Assembly: GCA_024636425.1 (NCBI GenBank)
Contig: JAGXHB010000088.1
Coordinates: 1 to 6,291 of the forward strand
Direction: 5' to 3'
Source: Roseobacter sp.
GTDB taxonomy: Bacteria > Pseudomonadota > Alphaproteobacteria > Rhodobacterales > Rhodobacteraceae
Length of the DNA: 6,291 nucleotides
The notes under the pieces were generated by a model. It was not told the origin of the DNA. It worked only from the letters and a program-made list of their open reading frames with translations, and ran no database searches. Below, one piece after another: positions 1-5,940 of the stretch; position 1 is the stretch's first letter, and each line of letters opens with the position of its first letter. Made by a program: the position numbers and the translations under genes.

Positions 1-530
1 CAGATGATGCCTGTCGCAAAGCTGTGATCGTAGCGCATCTTGAGCATCTGCGGCAAAGCGAGCAGCCCCATCAGCGTCACAACCGCCCCGACGATCCCCG
101 TCGCTGTGGCGAACAGGGCGCAGGTGATCAATGCGGCGACACCCAGCGACCCGGGAACACTGCGCGTGGCCACGGCCAGCGTGCTGAAAAGCTTGTCGAC
201 GATATTGGCCCGCTCAACGATATAGCCCATGAACAGGAATAGCGGAATTGCGGTCAGGACTTCGTTCGAGATGACCGTGTAGGTCTGGTTCACGAACAGG
301 TCGAATATCCTGTTGTTGTAAAACCCCTCCAGCCAAAGATTGGTCGATTCCCACCAGCCTGCGTCCTCACCCAACCGGTTGAAACTGCGCCACATGCGCG
401 ACGCGTCGAAATAGGCGTAGTAACCAAATGCAATGCCGATGGCCATCAGTGTGAATGCAATGGGAAACCCCAAAAACACGCAAAAAATGAAGATGCCAAG
501 CATGGTCAAGGCAATCTGGGGATCTGTCAC
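1..530 (-). CDS. dctM: TRAP transporter large permease subunit DctM, N-terminal part (runs off the left edge)
   Basis: This is the large membrane subunit of a tripartite ATP-independent periplasmic (TRAP) transporter, the ion-coupled translocation channel in the inner membrane. Only the first 176 codons are in the window. The protein starts MTDPQIALTMLGIFIF and opens with a hydrophobic helix (about residues 5-35). A tryptophan-rich soluble stretch follows (about 40-70), then the family signature AIPLFLFMGYIVERA (about 88-102) and ATATGIVGAVVTLMGLLALP, typical of DctM/TRAP-T large subunits. I chose the GTG at 530 because GGAG (complement of 539-542) lies eight bases upstream. An in-frame ATG at 503 would remove the start of the first helix. 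The gene lies 46 bases downstream of dctQ on the same strand, as expected for a dctPQM operon. Family assignment is secure; the substrate cannot be read from this subunit. Confidence 0.93.
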   Translation of the reverse strand, partial: MTDPQIALTMLGIFIFCVFLGFPIAFTLMAIGIAFGYYAYFDASRMWRSFNRLGEDAGWWESTNLWLEGFYNNRIFDLFVNQTYTVISNEVLTAIPLFLFMGYIVERANIVDKLFSTLAVATRSVPGSLGVAALITCALFATATGIVGAVVTLMGLLALPQMLKMRYDHSFATGII

Positions 531-576
531 GGTGTGAACTCCACATGTGGAAGGGCGGGGAAAATGGACCTGAGCG

Positions 577-1161
577 TCAGATCAGGTCGTTGGACTGCCC
601 TTCGGCAGCTTGCTTGATCAGCATGGTTTCAGTTTCTTCGACATCCTGTGGCATCGGCGGCCACTGGCCTTCGCGGATGCAGATGATGCAACGAAAAACC
701 TGAGCAACACCTTGGATCAGCAACAGAATACCCGCGGCAACAATGACTGTCTTGAACTGGTAGATCGGAATGCCTGCCGGGCTGTTGACCGAGACTTCGG
801 CGTAGCCCCAGGAACGGCTTGCGTACTTCCAGCCCGCAAAGATCAGCGCGAGGATGCCGGGGAAAAAGAAAAGGACATAGAGGGTCAGATCGACTTTCGC
901 CTGCGTGCGGTCGGACCAGAGACGGTAGATGAAGTCACCGCGCACGTGACCTCCGCGCGACAGGGTATAAGCCCCGCCCATCATGAACAATGTGCCATAC
1001 ATGATGAAGCTGACATCCAATGCCCAAGGGGTCGGCCGGTTGAACAGGTAGCGCACCATGACCTCATAGCTCATCCCGAATGTCATGAGGATGATCAGCC
1101 ATCCAAAGGCCTTGCCGAACATTGCCGAGAGGCTGTCGGCGAACCGGATATAGTGTTGCAT
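577..1161 (-). CDS. dctQ: TRAP transporter small permease subunit DctQ
   Basis: This is the small four-helix membrane subunit that pairs with DctM in the inner membrane; the complex takes up substrate delivered by the periplasmic receptor. It has 194 residues, within the family's usual range. Hydrophobic segments lie at about 17-39, 47-67, 90-112 and 135-160. The conserved DctQ region GGAYTLSRGGHVRGDFIY (residues 62-79), with its charged HVRxD turn after helix 2, is clear. The C-terminal 30 residues are acidic and soluble. The ATG at 1161 is supported by GGAG about eight bases upstream (complement of 1170-1173). The gene sits 64 bases after dctP and 46 bases before dctM, all on the minus strand. 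The first of these gaps contains a strong hairpin, so DctQ may be made in smaller amounts than the receptor (inference). Confidence 0.93.
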   Translation of the reverse strand: MQHYIRFADSLSAMFGKAFGWLIILMTFGMSYEVMVRYLFNRPTPWALDVSFIMYGTLFMMGGAYTLSRGGHVRGDFIYRLWSDRTQAKVDLTLYVLFFFPGILALIFAGWKYASRSWGYAEVSVNSPAGIPIYQFKTVIVAAGILLLIQGVAQVFRCIICIREGQWPPMPQDVEETETMLIKQAAEGQSNDLI

Positions 1162-1191
1162 TCAGAAATCTCCGCACGGTTTACCACAGGC

Positions 1192-1222
1192 GAGGAAGGC
1201 GCGGATCACCCGCGCCTCCTTC
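1192..1222 (-). promoter_or_regulatory. Strong intergenic stem-loop between dctP and dctQ
   Basis: Positions 1192-1204 pair with 1210-1222 around a five-base loop. The inner stem GGCGCGG/CCGCGCC is seven perfect pairs, and the outer six positions continue with one mismatch and one G-T pair. It starts four bases after the dctP stop codon. No U-run follows on the minus strand, so it does not look like a simple intrinsic terminator. In transport operons, hairpins placed just after the binding-protein gene often protect the upstream mRNA 3' end and raise receptor levels relative to the permease. That role here is inference. The structure itself is directly visible. Confidence 0.6.
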
Positions 1223-1225
1223 TGG

Positions 1226-2365
1226 TTAAAGCTTGAGCTTTCCGGGGAAATAATGCTCAAACGCAAGGCCAAGATCGGGTGCGTTCATCAGTTCGTAATA
1301 GGCGACCTGCTCGGACCATGCGCGCTGGCTGTCCATGACTTTCTTGTTGAAAGGATCAGTTTCCAGCTCGGTAATCAGCGTGTCCCAAGCCTCCAGCTGT
1401 CCGGCAAGGATCTCCTTGGACGTACGGTGAACCGTCACGCCCGCATCGGTCTGAAGCTCTGACAGATCTTTGGAGTATTCTTTCATCGCCAATGCAAGGT
1501 TGGAGGTCGCGGAGGCTTCGACGGCATACTTCAAGATGGCCTGAAGGTCTTCTGGCAGGTCTTCCATGAAGTCGCGGTTGAACAGGAATTCGAAGGATTC
1601 GGATGCCTGGTGGTAAGAAGACAGGTAGTAGTTCTTTGCGACGTCCTGCGCACCGAAGCGACGGTCCGAAGACGGGTTGTTGAACTCGAACGCGTCGATC
1701 ACGCCGCGCTCCATCGCGGGAACGATCTCGCCCCCCGGCAGCTGTGCCACCGACATGCCCATGCTCTGCAACAGGTCTGCTGCGAGGCCCACAGTGCGGT
1801 ACTTGAAGCCCTGCAGGTCGGCAACGGTGTTCACTTCGCCTTTGAACCAGCCGAAAGGCTGTGCGGGCATTGGCATACCCATCATACCGATGACGTCGAG
1901 CCCGAGAATATCCTGCGTCAACTCACGGTAAAGCTCTGCGCCGCCGCCCTGATAGAACCAAGCCAGCATGGTCGAAGCGGAACCACCAAAGACAGGACCG
2001 GTGCCAAAGAAGGATGCAGCCTTTGACTTGCCGTACCAATAAACAGGAACCGTGTGTGCGGCGTCGATCACACCGTCATGCACAGCGTCCATGACTTGAA
2101 ACGCACCGACAACAGCACCCGCCGGAAGAAGGTCGATTGTCAGGCGGCCACCGGCCATTGCCTCGACGCGGTCGGTATATTCGCGCGCCATATCCATCCA
2201 GATGTCGGATGCTGGCCATGAGGTCTGCATCTTCATCACGATCGGCGCTTGCGCCAGAACCGCAGGGGCGGAAAGGGCTGTTGCGGCTACTGCAGTTCCG
2301 CCGATCGCGCCTTTGCGCAGGAAAGAACGGCGCGAGAGCTGCGCGGCTGTACGGGTATCAGTCAT
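1226..2365 (-). CDS. dctP: TRAP transporter solute-binding receptor DctP, TakP-like, with Tat signal
   Basis: This is the periplasmic substrate receptor of the TRAP transporter; it binds the solute and hands it to DctQM. With the start used here it has 379 residues. Residues 11-17 are SRRSFLR, a twin-arginine (Tat) motif, followed by a hydrophobic alanine-rich stretch and a likely cleavage near 38-40 (APAVLAQA). DctP-family regions follow: LPAGAVVGAFQVMDAV (80-95), the KYR element at 188-190 whose arginine usually binds the substrate carboxylate, and IVPAMERGVIDAFEF (214-228). The overall pattern, including FEFNNPSSD at 226-234, resembles TakP-type receptors for 2-oxo or 2-hydroxy monocarboxylates more than C4-dicarboxylate DctP. 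The exact ligand is not decidable by eye. An in-frame ATG 13 codons upstream (2404) is possible but lacks a ribosome site. The ATG at 2365 follows GGGAGG. Tat export suggests the receptor may fold, or load a metal, before export (inference). Confidence 0.93.
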   Translation of the reverse strand: MTDTRTAAQLSRRSFLRKGAIGGTAVAATALSAPAVLAQAPIVMKMQTSWPASDIWMDMAREYTDRVEAMAGGRLTIDLLPAGAVVGAFQVMDAVHDGVIDAAHTVPVYWYGKSKAASFFGTGPVFGGSASTMLAWFYQGGGAELYRELTQDILGLDVIGMMGMPMPAQPFGWFKGEVNTVADLQGFKYRTVGLAADLLQSMGMSVAQLPGGEIVPAMERGVIDAFEFNNPSSDRRFGAQDVAKNYYLSSYHQASESFEFLFNRDFMEDLPEDLQAILKYAVEASATSNLALAMKEYSKDLSELQTDAGVTVHRTSKEILAGQLEAWDTLITELETDPFNKKVMDSQRAWSEQVAYYELMNAPDLGLAFEHYFPGKLKL

Positions 2366-2371
2366 TGGTGT

Positions 2372-2377
2372 CCTCCC
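2372..2377 (-). promoter_or_regulatory. dctP: Ribosome binding site that fixes the dctP start
   Basis: The minus strand reads GGGAGG here, six bases before the ATG at 2365. This near-consensus Shine-Dalgarno site selects that start over the upstream in-frame ATG at 2404. It also places the Tat arginines at residues 12 and 13, a normal distance from the N-terminus. Confidence 0.8.
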
Positions 2378-2402
2378 AGACGTTGAAGTCGCGTTGTGCG
2401 AC

Positions 2403-2436
2403 ACAGTTTATTTATACACGTTTCTTACAAAACTGT
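2403..2436. repeat. Spaced inverted repeat in the dctP leader
   Basis: ACAGTTT at 2403-2409 is repeated inverted as AAACTGT at 2430-2436, with 20 AT-rich bases between. It lies between the candidate promoter and the dctP ribosome site. It could be a second regulator site or a weak leader hairpin. Chance occurrence in AT-rich sequence is also plausible. Confidence 0.25.
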
Positions 2437-2442
2437 TTTTCA

Positions 2443-2470
2443 ATCTTAAGCAGACTGATTTATAAAGCAA
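2443..2470 (-). promoter_or_regulatory. Candidate sigma-70-type promoter for dctPQM
   Basis: On the minus strand TTGCTT (complement of 2465-2470) is followed after 16 bases by TAAGAT (complement of 2443-2448). This is a fair match to -35 and -10 hexamers and would give a leader of roughly 70 bases before dctP. The whole gap from 2400 to 2515 is clearly more AT-rich than the flanking genes, as expected of a promoter region. Alphaproteobacterial promoters are poorly predicted from consensus, so this is tentative. Confidence 0.3.
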
Positions 2471-2473
2471 GCC

Positions 2474-2492
2474 TGGTAAGATTAATTTACCA
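2474..2492. promoter_or_regulatory. Palindromic candidate operator upstream of dctP
   Basis: The sequence TGGTAAGATTAATTTACCA has perfect 6-base inverted half-sites TGGTAA and TTACCA separated by seven bases. It lies three bases upstream of the proposed -35 hexamer on the dctP side. TGGT/ACCA half-sites recall operators of GntR-type (FadR-like) regulators, which often control TRAP operons for organic acids. No regulator gene is in the window, so the assignment to a family is inference. The symmetry is directly visible. Confidence 0.45.
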
Positions 2493-2540
2493 AAATAGCG
2501 ACCCAAAAACTGATGGCGGGGTCAACAGCCAGTGGCGCGG

Positions 2541-3503
2541 TCATGCGACACGATCTCCGGGCTCCTTGCCGGCGAAAAAAGCGTCCAGATTGTCCAGCGC
2601 CCGCATCCCCATGGCATCCCGCGTCTCTTCGGTGGCCGATCCGATATGTGGCAGCAAGAAAACATTCGGCAGTGCTGCCAGTGCCGGATTCCCCCCCGGC
2701 TCCGTCCGGAAAACATCCAGCCCGGCCGCAAAGAGCTTGCCCGACGCGAGAGCAGCGGCCAGCGCGTCCTCGTCGATCAGCGCACCACGGGCCGTATTCA
2801 CCACAATCGCGCGATCGGGCAGCAATGCGAGGGTCCGGGCGTTGATGATACCAGTGTTTTGAGCCGTAACGGGGCAATGCAGGCTGAGCACATCCGAGAC
2901 GCCGAGCAAGCTGTCGAGTGTCTCATGGAAAATCGCCCCTTTCTCCAGATGTTCGGGAAGGCGGCTGCGGTTGTGGTAATGGATCTCCATCCCGAAGCCG
3001 CGTGCACGGTCTGCCGTGACCTGCCCTACCCGCCCCATGCCCAGAACACCAAAACGCTTGGCAGTGACCTGTCGTCCGACCATGAAATCGGGTGACCAGA
3101 ATGTCCATTTTCCGGACCGGACCATCGCGTCCCCTTCGGCACCGCGCCGTGCAGCGCCAAGCATGCAAAGAATAGCAATTTCGGCTGTGGCATCGGAGAG
3201 CACGTCCGGGGTGTTCGTCACAAAGACACCTGCGGCCTTTGCAGCATCCAGATCGACATGATCCGTACCCACCGAATGATTCGCTATGATCTTGAGGCCC
3301 GGCCCGATCGCTTTGATCACATCCGCGTTGAAATGCTCTGAATGGCAGGGCAGCACTGCATCCACCTCCCGGCAGGCCGCAATAAGCGCTTCGGTGGAGA
3401 ATACCTTATCCTCGGGGTTGAGGACGACATCGTAATCACGCGCGGCTCTTTCCTCGACGATGGATCGAAGTTTCCGCGTGATCAGCAGTTTGGGTTTGGC
3501 CAT
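2541..3503 (-). CDS. NAD(P)-dependent D-2-hydroxyacid dehydrogenase (glyoxylate/hydroxypyruvate reductase-like)
   Basis: This cytoplasmic enzyme of 320 residues should interconvert a 2-oxo acid and the D-2-hydroxy acid with NAD(P)H. The Rossmann-fold signature GMGRVG is at 155-160. The second strand ends HNRS (177-180), with arginine and serine where NAD-specific enzymes carry aspartate, which suggests NADPH preference. The catalytic triad of the family is visible: Arg239 in NTARGALIDEDAL, Glu268 in FRTEPGGNP and His286 in LPHIGSATEETR. NHSVGTDHVDLDAA (75-88) is the substrate-domain signature region. The ATG at 3503 follows AAGGA (complement of 3511-3515) by seven bases. It lies 175 bases upstream of dctP on the same strand, so it may share regulation with, and act on the solute brought in by, the TRAP system. 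Exact substrate (glyoxylate, hydroxypyruvate or another 2-oxo acid) is uncertain. Confidence 0.9.
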   Translation of the reverse strand: MAKPKLLITRKLRSIVEERAARDYDVVLNPEDKVFSTEALIAACREVDAVLPCHSEHFNADVIKAIGPGLKIIANHSVGTDHVDLDAAKAAGVFVTNTPDVLSDATAEIAILCMLGAARRGAEGDAMVRSGKWTFWSPDFMVGRQVTAKRFGVLGMGRVGQVTADRARGFGMEIHYHNRSRLPEHLEKGAIFHETLDSLLGVSDVLSLHCPVTAQNTGIINARTLALLPDRAIVVNTARGALIDEDALAAALASGKLFAAGLDVFRTEPGGNPALAALPNVFLLPHIGSATEETRDAMGMRALDNLDAFFAGKEPGDRVA

Positions 3504-3565
3504 CTTAATATCCTTGAGCAGCTAGGTTTGGGCAATCTGTCTTGGAGGCGCTTTTGCTTTGCGTC

Positions 3566-3783
3566 TCAGCCTATGGACGGCAGTCGTCTGACCAGTGACG
3601 ATGTGTCCGGACGCCCGCCCCCCTCTTTGGCACATCCTTGTAGAACTGATCGACCAAGGCCGCGCCATGCTCGGCCACCCCGAATGCAAGCTTCGCCATC
3701 GATACTACCCTCCCGTAGAATTCGTTTGCATGGTTTTGATCCAGCCCAGGGGTTGAATGCAAGGAATAACTATCAACCGCCAT
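3566..3783 (-). pseudogene. Frameshifted C-terminal remnant, possibly of a beta-hydroxyacid dehydrogenase
   Basis: The minus strand encodes a protein-like peptide (GLDQNHANEFYGRVV, then MAKLAFGVAEHGAALV, then DQFYKDVPK). It then falls out of frame just before a run of six G (+ strand C run at 3611-3616). Adding one base there restores EGGGRPDTSSLVRRLPSIG followed by TGA at 3566-3568. That ending resembles the C-terminal helix and G-x-G-x-x-D-x-S-x-L pattern of 3-hydroxyisobutyrate dehydrogenase-like enzymes. This match is from memory of the family pattern and is weak. The Rossmann domain and catalytic lysine region are absent. An ATG at 3702 has a good Shine-Dalgarno sequence (GGGAGGG), so a short peptide could still be made. 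The remnant ends 62 bases before the 2-hydroxyacid dehydrogenase and could once have headed its operon. The left boundary of the remnant is approximate. Confidence 0.35.
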
Positions 3784-3908
3784 GTCACCGCGAACGGGTC
3801 GGGCCCGGTAAGACACGGACGATAAACCGCGGACGGGATTCACAAAGCAGTGTGTCGATTGCCGCGTCGCATCGGCGCAACTGTCTGTTCGCAGGAAGAA
3901 TATAGCGT
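3784..3908. other. Unassigned sequence between two gene remnants
   Basis: I see no credible gene, RNA or terminator here. Frames on both strands are open for short distances but do not read like protein of a known family. Together with the remnants on each side it forms a gene-poor stretch of about 430 bases between the dehydrogenase and the crotonase fragment. It may be what remains of a divergent promoter region, or sequence brought in at a deletion junction. Confidence 0.4.
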
Positions 3909-4256
3909 ATGGACGGTCACCGTCCCCTTTCAGGAAACAAGCACGCGATGGAGATGTTGCTGACCGCGGACATGACCCCCGCTGCCCGCGCGGCAGAGAT
4001 CGGAGTGATCAACCGGGCTGTCCCCGCCGAAGCACTGCAAGCTTCTACCATGGACATGGCGCGCAAGATCGCGTCAAAATCAAGCATGACCTTGGCGACA
4101 AGCAAACGCGCCTTTTACGCGCAACGCGAGATGCCCCTAACCCAGGCTTACGAATATGCGTCAAACGTGATGGTCGAAAATATGCTCGCAAACGATGCAA
4201 AAGAAGGTATTGGAGCATTCATCGAAAAACGCACACCTCAATGGCAGGATGCCTAA
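3909..4256 (+). pseudogene. Enoyl-CoA hydratase/isomerase (crotonase family), C-terminal remnant
   Basis: Only about the last 105 residues of a crotonase-family protein (usually about 260) are present. KHAMEMLLTADM (11-22), AAEIGVINRAVPAEAL (28-43), ARKIASKSSMTLATSKRAFYAQ (51-72), the helix YEYASNVMVENMLANDAKEG (81-100) and IGAFIEKRTP (101-110) match the C-terminal third of short-chain enoyl-CoA hydratases. The oxyanion-hole glycines and catalytic glutamates lie in the missing N-terminal two-thirds, so the product cannot be a working hydratase. No part of the missing section is found in any frame upstream. Similarity begins at about residue 7-11, immediately after a perfect palindrome at 3911-3925. 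The ATG at 3909 is simply the first available start, with AGGAA eleven bases before it. The TAA lies four bases before the acyl-CoA synthetase start, an operon-like arrangement. Confidence 0.8.
3911..3925. repeat. Perfect 15-base palindrome at the truncated edge of the crotonase fragment
   Basis: GGACGGT and ACCGTCC flank a single C, giving seven-base arms with a one-base centre. It coincides with the point where crotonase similarity begins. TATGGACGG, overlapping its left arm (3908-3916), also occurs at 3572-3580 as a 9-base direct repeat. Either could mark a recombination junction, but a 9-base repeat over this distance can arise by chance. Confidence 0.45.
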
Positions 4257-4260
4257 GCTG

Positions 4261-5940
4261 ATGAATACAAACCCTTTCAATATCGGGTTGGACCGCAATC
4301 CGGCGAATTATCAGCCGCTGACGCCGCTGACATTTCTAGAGCGCGCGGCTGGTGTTTTCCCCGATCATACCGCGATTGTTCACGGTGCCTTGCGGCGCAA
4401 CTATGCTGAATTTTACGGGCGGTCGCGGCAACTTGCTTCAGCCCTAAACCAAATCGGCATGGGGCGTGGGGATACCGTGTCGGCGCTGCTTGCGAACACT
4501 CCCGCCATGCTGGAATGCCATTACGGCGTCCCTATGGCTGGTGCCGTTTTACATTCGATCAATACCCGTCTGGATGCTGCGATCATCGCGTTTCAGCTCG
4601 ATCACGCGATGTCGAAAGTCGTGATTGTGGACAGCGAATTCATGCCTTTAATGCAGGATGCACTCTCACGCGCGTCTGTGAAGCCAACGGTAATCCAGTA
4701 TGACGACGCCGAGTTTGACGACGCTGAGGTTGACGGGCCGCGGAGCGCTGTCGAAGCCCACGACTATGAGGCATTCCTGTCTGCTGGTGATCCTGATTTC
4801 GCCTGGCTGATGCCCGAGGATGAATGGGACGCGATTTCGATCAACTACACTTCTGGAACCACAGGCGACCCGAAGGGTGTCGTCTCGCATCACCGGGGCG
4901 CTTACCTTCTGGCGCAGGGAAATGCGCTGACAACTTCGATGCAGAAACACGCGGTCTATCTTTGGACGCTGCCGATGTTTCACTGCAACGGCTGGTGTTT
5001 CCCCTGGACCATGTCAGCGATCATCGGCACTCATGTTTGCCTGCGGCAGGTGCGTGCGGAACCGATCTGGAATGCTTTGGCCGATGAAGGCGTCACCCAC
5101 CTGTGCGGAGCCCCGATCGTGATGTCGCTGATGATTTCCGCACCTGAGACCGCCAAACGTGACCTTGATCGTACCGTGCAGTTCTTCACCGCAGCGGCCC
5201 CCCCGCCCGAAAAGCTGTTGGCGGAGATGAAGACCGCAGGGTTCGACGTCACGCATCTGTACGGGCTGACCGAAACCTACGGGCCCGCCGTGGTCAATGA
5301 CTGGCATCACGGCTGGTCCGATCTGCCGCCAGCTGAACAAGCCGCCCTGAAGGCCCGACAGGGCGTGCGCTATCTTCCGCTGGAAGGTCTTGATGTTCTG
5401 GACCCCGACACCATGCAGCCAGTGCCCCGCGATGGCAAAACCATGGGCGAAGTCATGTTTCGTGGCAATGTCGTGATGAAGGGGTACTTCCGCAATCCCA
5501 AGTCCACACAAGAGGCCTTTGAAGGCGGTTGGTTCCACTCCGGTGATCTGGGGGTCATCCATCCCGACGGCTACATCCAGCTCAAGGATCGCTCCAAAGA
5601 CATCATCATCTCCGGCGGAGAAAATATTTCCTCGATCGAGGTCGAAGAAGCGCTGTACCGGCACCCGGCCGTCGGCGTTGCCGCCGTGGTCGCAATGCCG
5701 CATGAAAAATGGGGCGAAACGCCGTGTGCCTTTATCGAGCTTGCGGTCGGGCAGCAGACAGATGGCAAAGCGCTCAAAACGTGGTGCCGTGATCTGCTTG
5801 CACCCTACAAGGTGCCGGGCCGGTTCATTTTCAGTGATATTCCGCGCACATCAACAGGCAAGATCCAGAAATTCGTTCTGCGGGCGAAGGCAAAAGAAAT
5901 TGCGTGTGAAAGCGCAGTCGGACAACCGCCCAAGGTCTAG
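4261..5940 (+). CDS. AMP-forming acyl-CoA synthetase, DmdB-like (fatty-acid/methylmercaptopropionate-CoA ligase family)
   Basis: This cytoplasmic enzyme of 559 residues activates a carboxylic acid with ATP to an acyl-adenylate and then to the CoA thioester. The ANL-superfamily motifs are complete: P-loop YTSGTTGDPKG (196-206), YGLTETYG (334-341), HSGDLG (426-431), the hinge region KDRSKDIIISGGENISS (442-458) and PRTSTGKIQK with catalytic Lys534 (528-537). LWTLPMFHCNGWCFPWT (234-250) marks the subgroup that contains DmdB, which ligates methylmercaptopropionate in DMSP demethylation, and related medium/short-chain ligases. The true substrate is therefore open. I start at the ATG at 4261 (MNTNPFNIGLDRNPANYQPL), which matches usual family N-termini and has AGGA ten bases upstream. 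An in-frame ATG at 4249 would overlap the crotonase-remnant stop. The two genes likely formed a beta-oxidation-type pair, and the ligase remains intact although its partner is broken. Confidence 0.92.
   Translation: MNTNPFNIGLDRNPANYQPLTPLTFLERAAGVFPDHTAIVHGALRRNYAEFYGRSRQLASALNQIGMGRGDTVSALLANTPAMLECHYGVPMAGAVLHSINTRLDAAIIAFQLDHAMSKVVIVDSEFMPLMQDALSRASVKPTVIQYDDAEFDDAEVDGPRSAVEAHDYEAFLSAGDPDFAWLMPEDEWDAISINYTSGTTGDPKGVVSHHRGAYLLAQGNALTTSMQKHAVYLWTLPMFHCNGWCFPWTMSAIIGTHVCLRQVRAEPIWNALADEGVTHLCGAPIVMSLMISAPETAKRDLDRTVQFFTAAAPPPEKLLAEMKTAGFDVTHLYGLTETYGPAVVNDWHHGWSDLPPAEQAALKARQGVRYLPLEGLDVLDPDTMQPVPRDGKTMGEVMFRGNVVMKGYFRNPKSTQEAFEGGWFHSGDLGVIHPDGYIQLKDRSKDIIISGGENISSIEVEEALYRHPAVGVAAVVAMPHEKWGETPCAFIELAVGQQTDGKALKTWCRDLLAPYKVPGRFIFSDIPRTSTGKIQKFVLRAKAKEIACESAVGQPPKV

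Noticed and set aside
610..1236. Long plus-strand open frame of 208 codons
   Set aside because: It lies antisense to dctQ, has low-complexity composition rich in His, Asp and Arg, and resembles no family. It is a shadow of a GC-rich gene.
2366..2404. Extended dctP N-terminus starting at the ATG at 2404
   Set aside because: It lacks a ribosome site and would push the Tat motif 13 residues further in, while the ATG at 2365 has a near-consensus GGGAGG.
2505..2533. Possible intrinsic terminator after the 2-hydroxyacid dehydrogenase (ACT/AGT plus GGC/GCC stem, then five T on the minus strand)
   Set aside because: The stem is only six pairs, with a three-base bulge and a ten-base loop, too weak to call. 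Read-through into dctP cannot be excluded.
2137..2862. Plus-strand open frame of 241 codons across the dctP upstream region
   Set aside because: It is antisense to parts of dctP and the dehydrogenase and spans the AT-rich promoter gap. Its composition is not protein-like.
3342..3905. Plus-strand open frame of 187 codons spanning the middle region
   Set aside because: Its left part is antisense to the dehydrogenase and its right part is Pro/Arg/Ser-rich without family resemblance. It does not supply the missing crotonase N-terminus.
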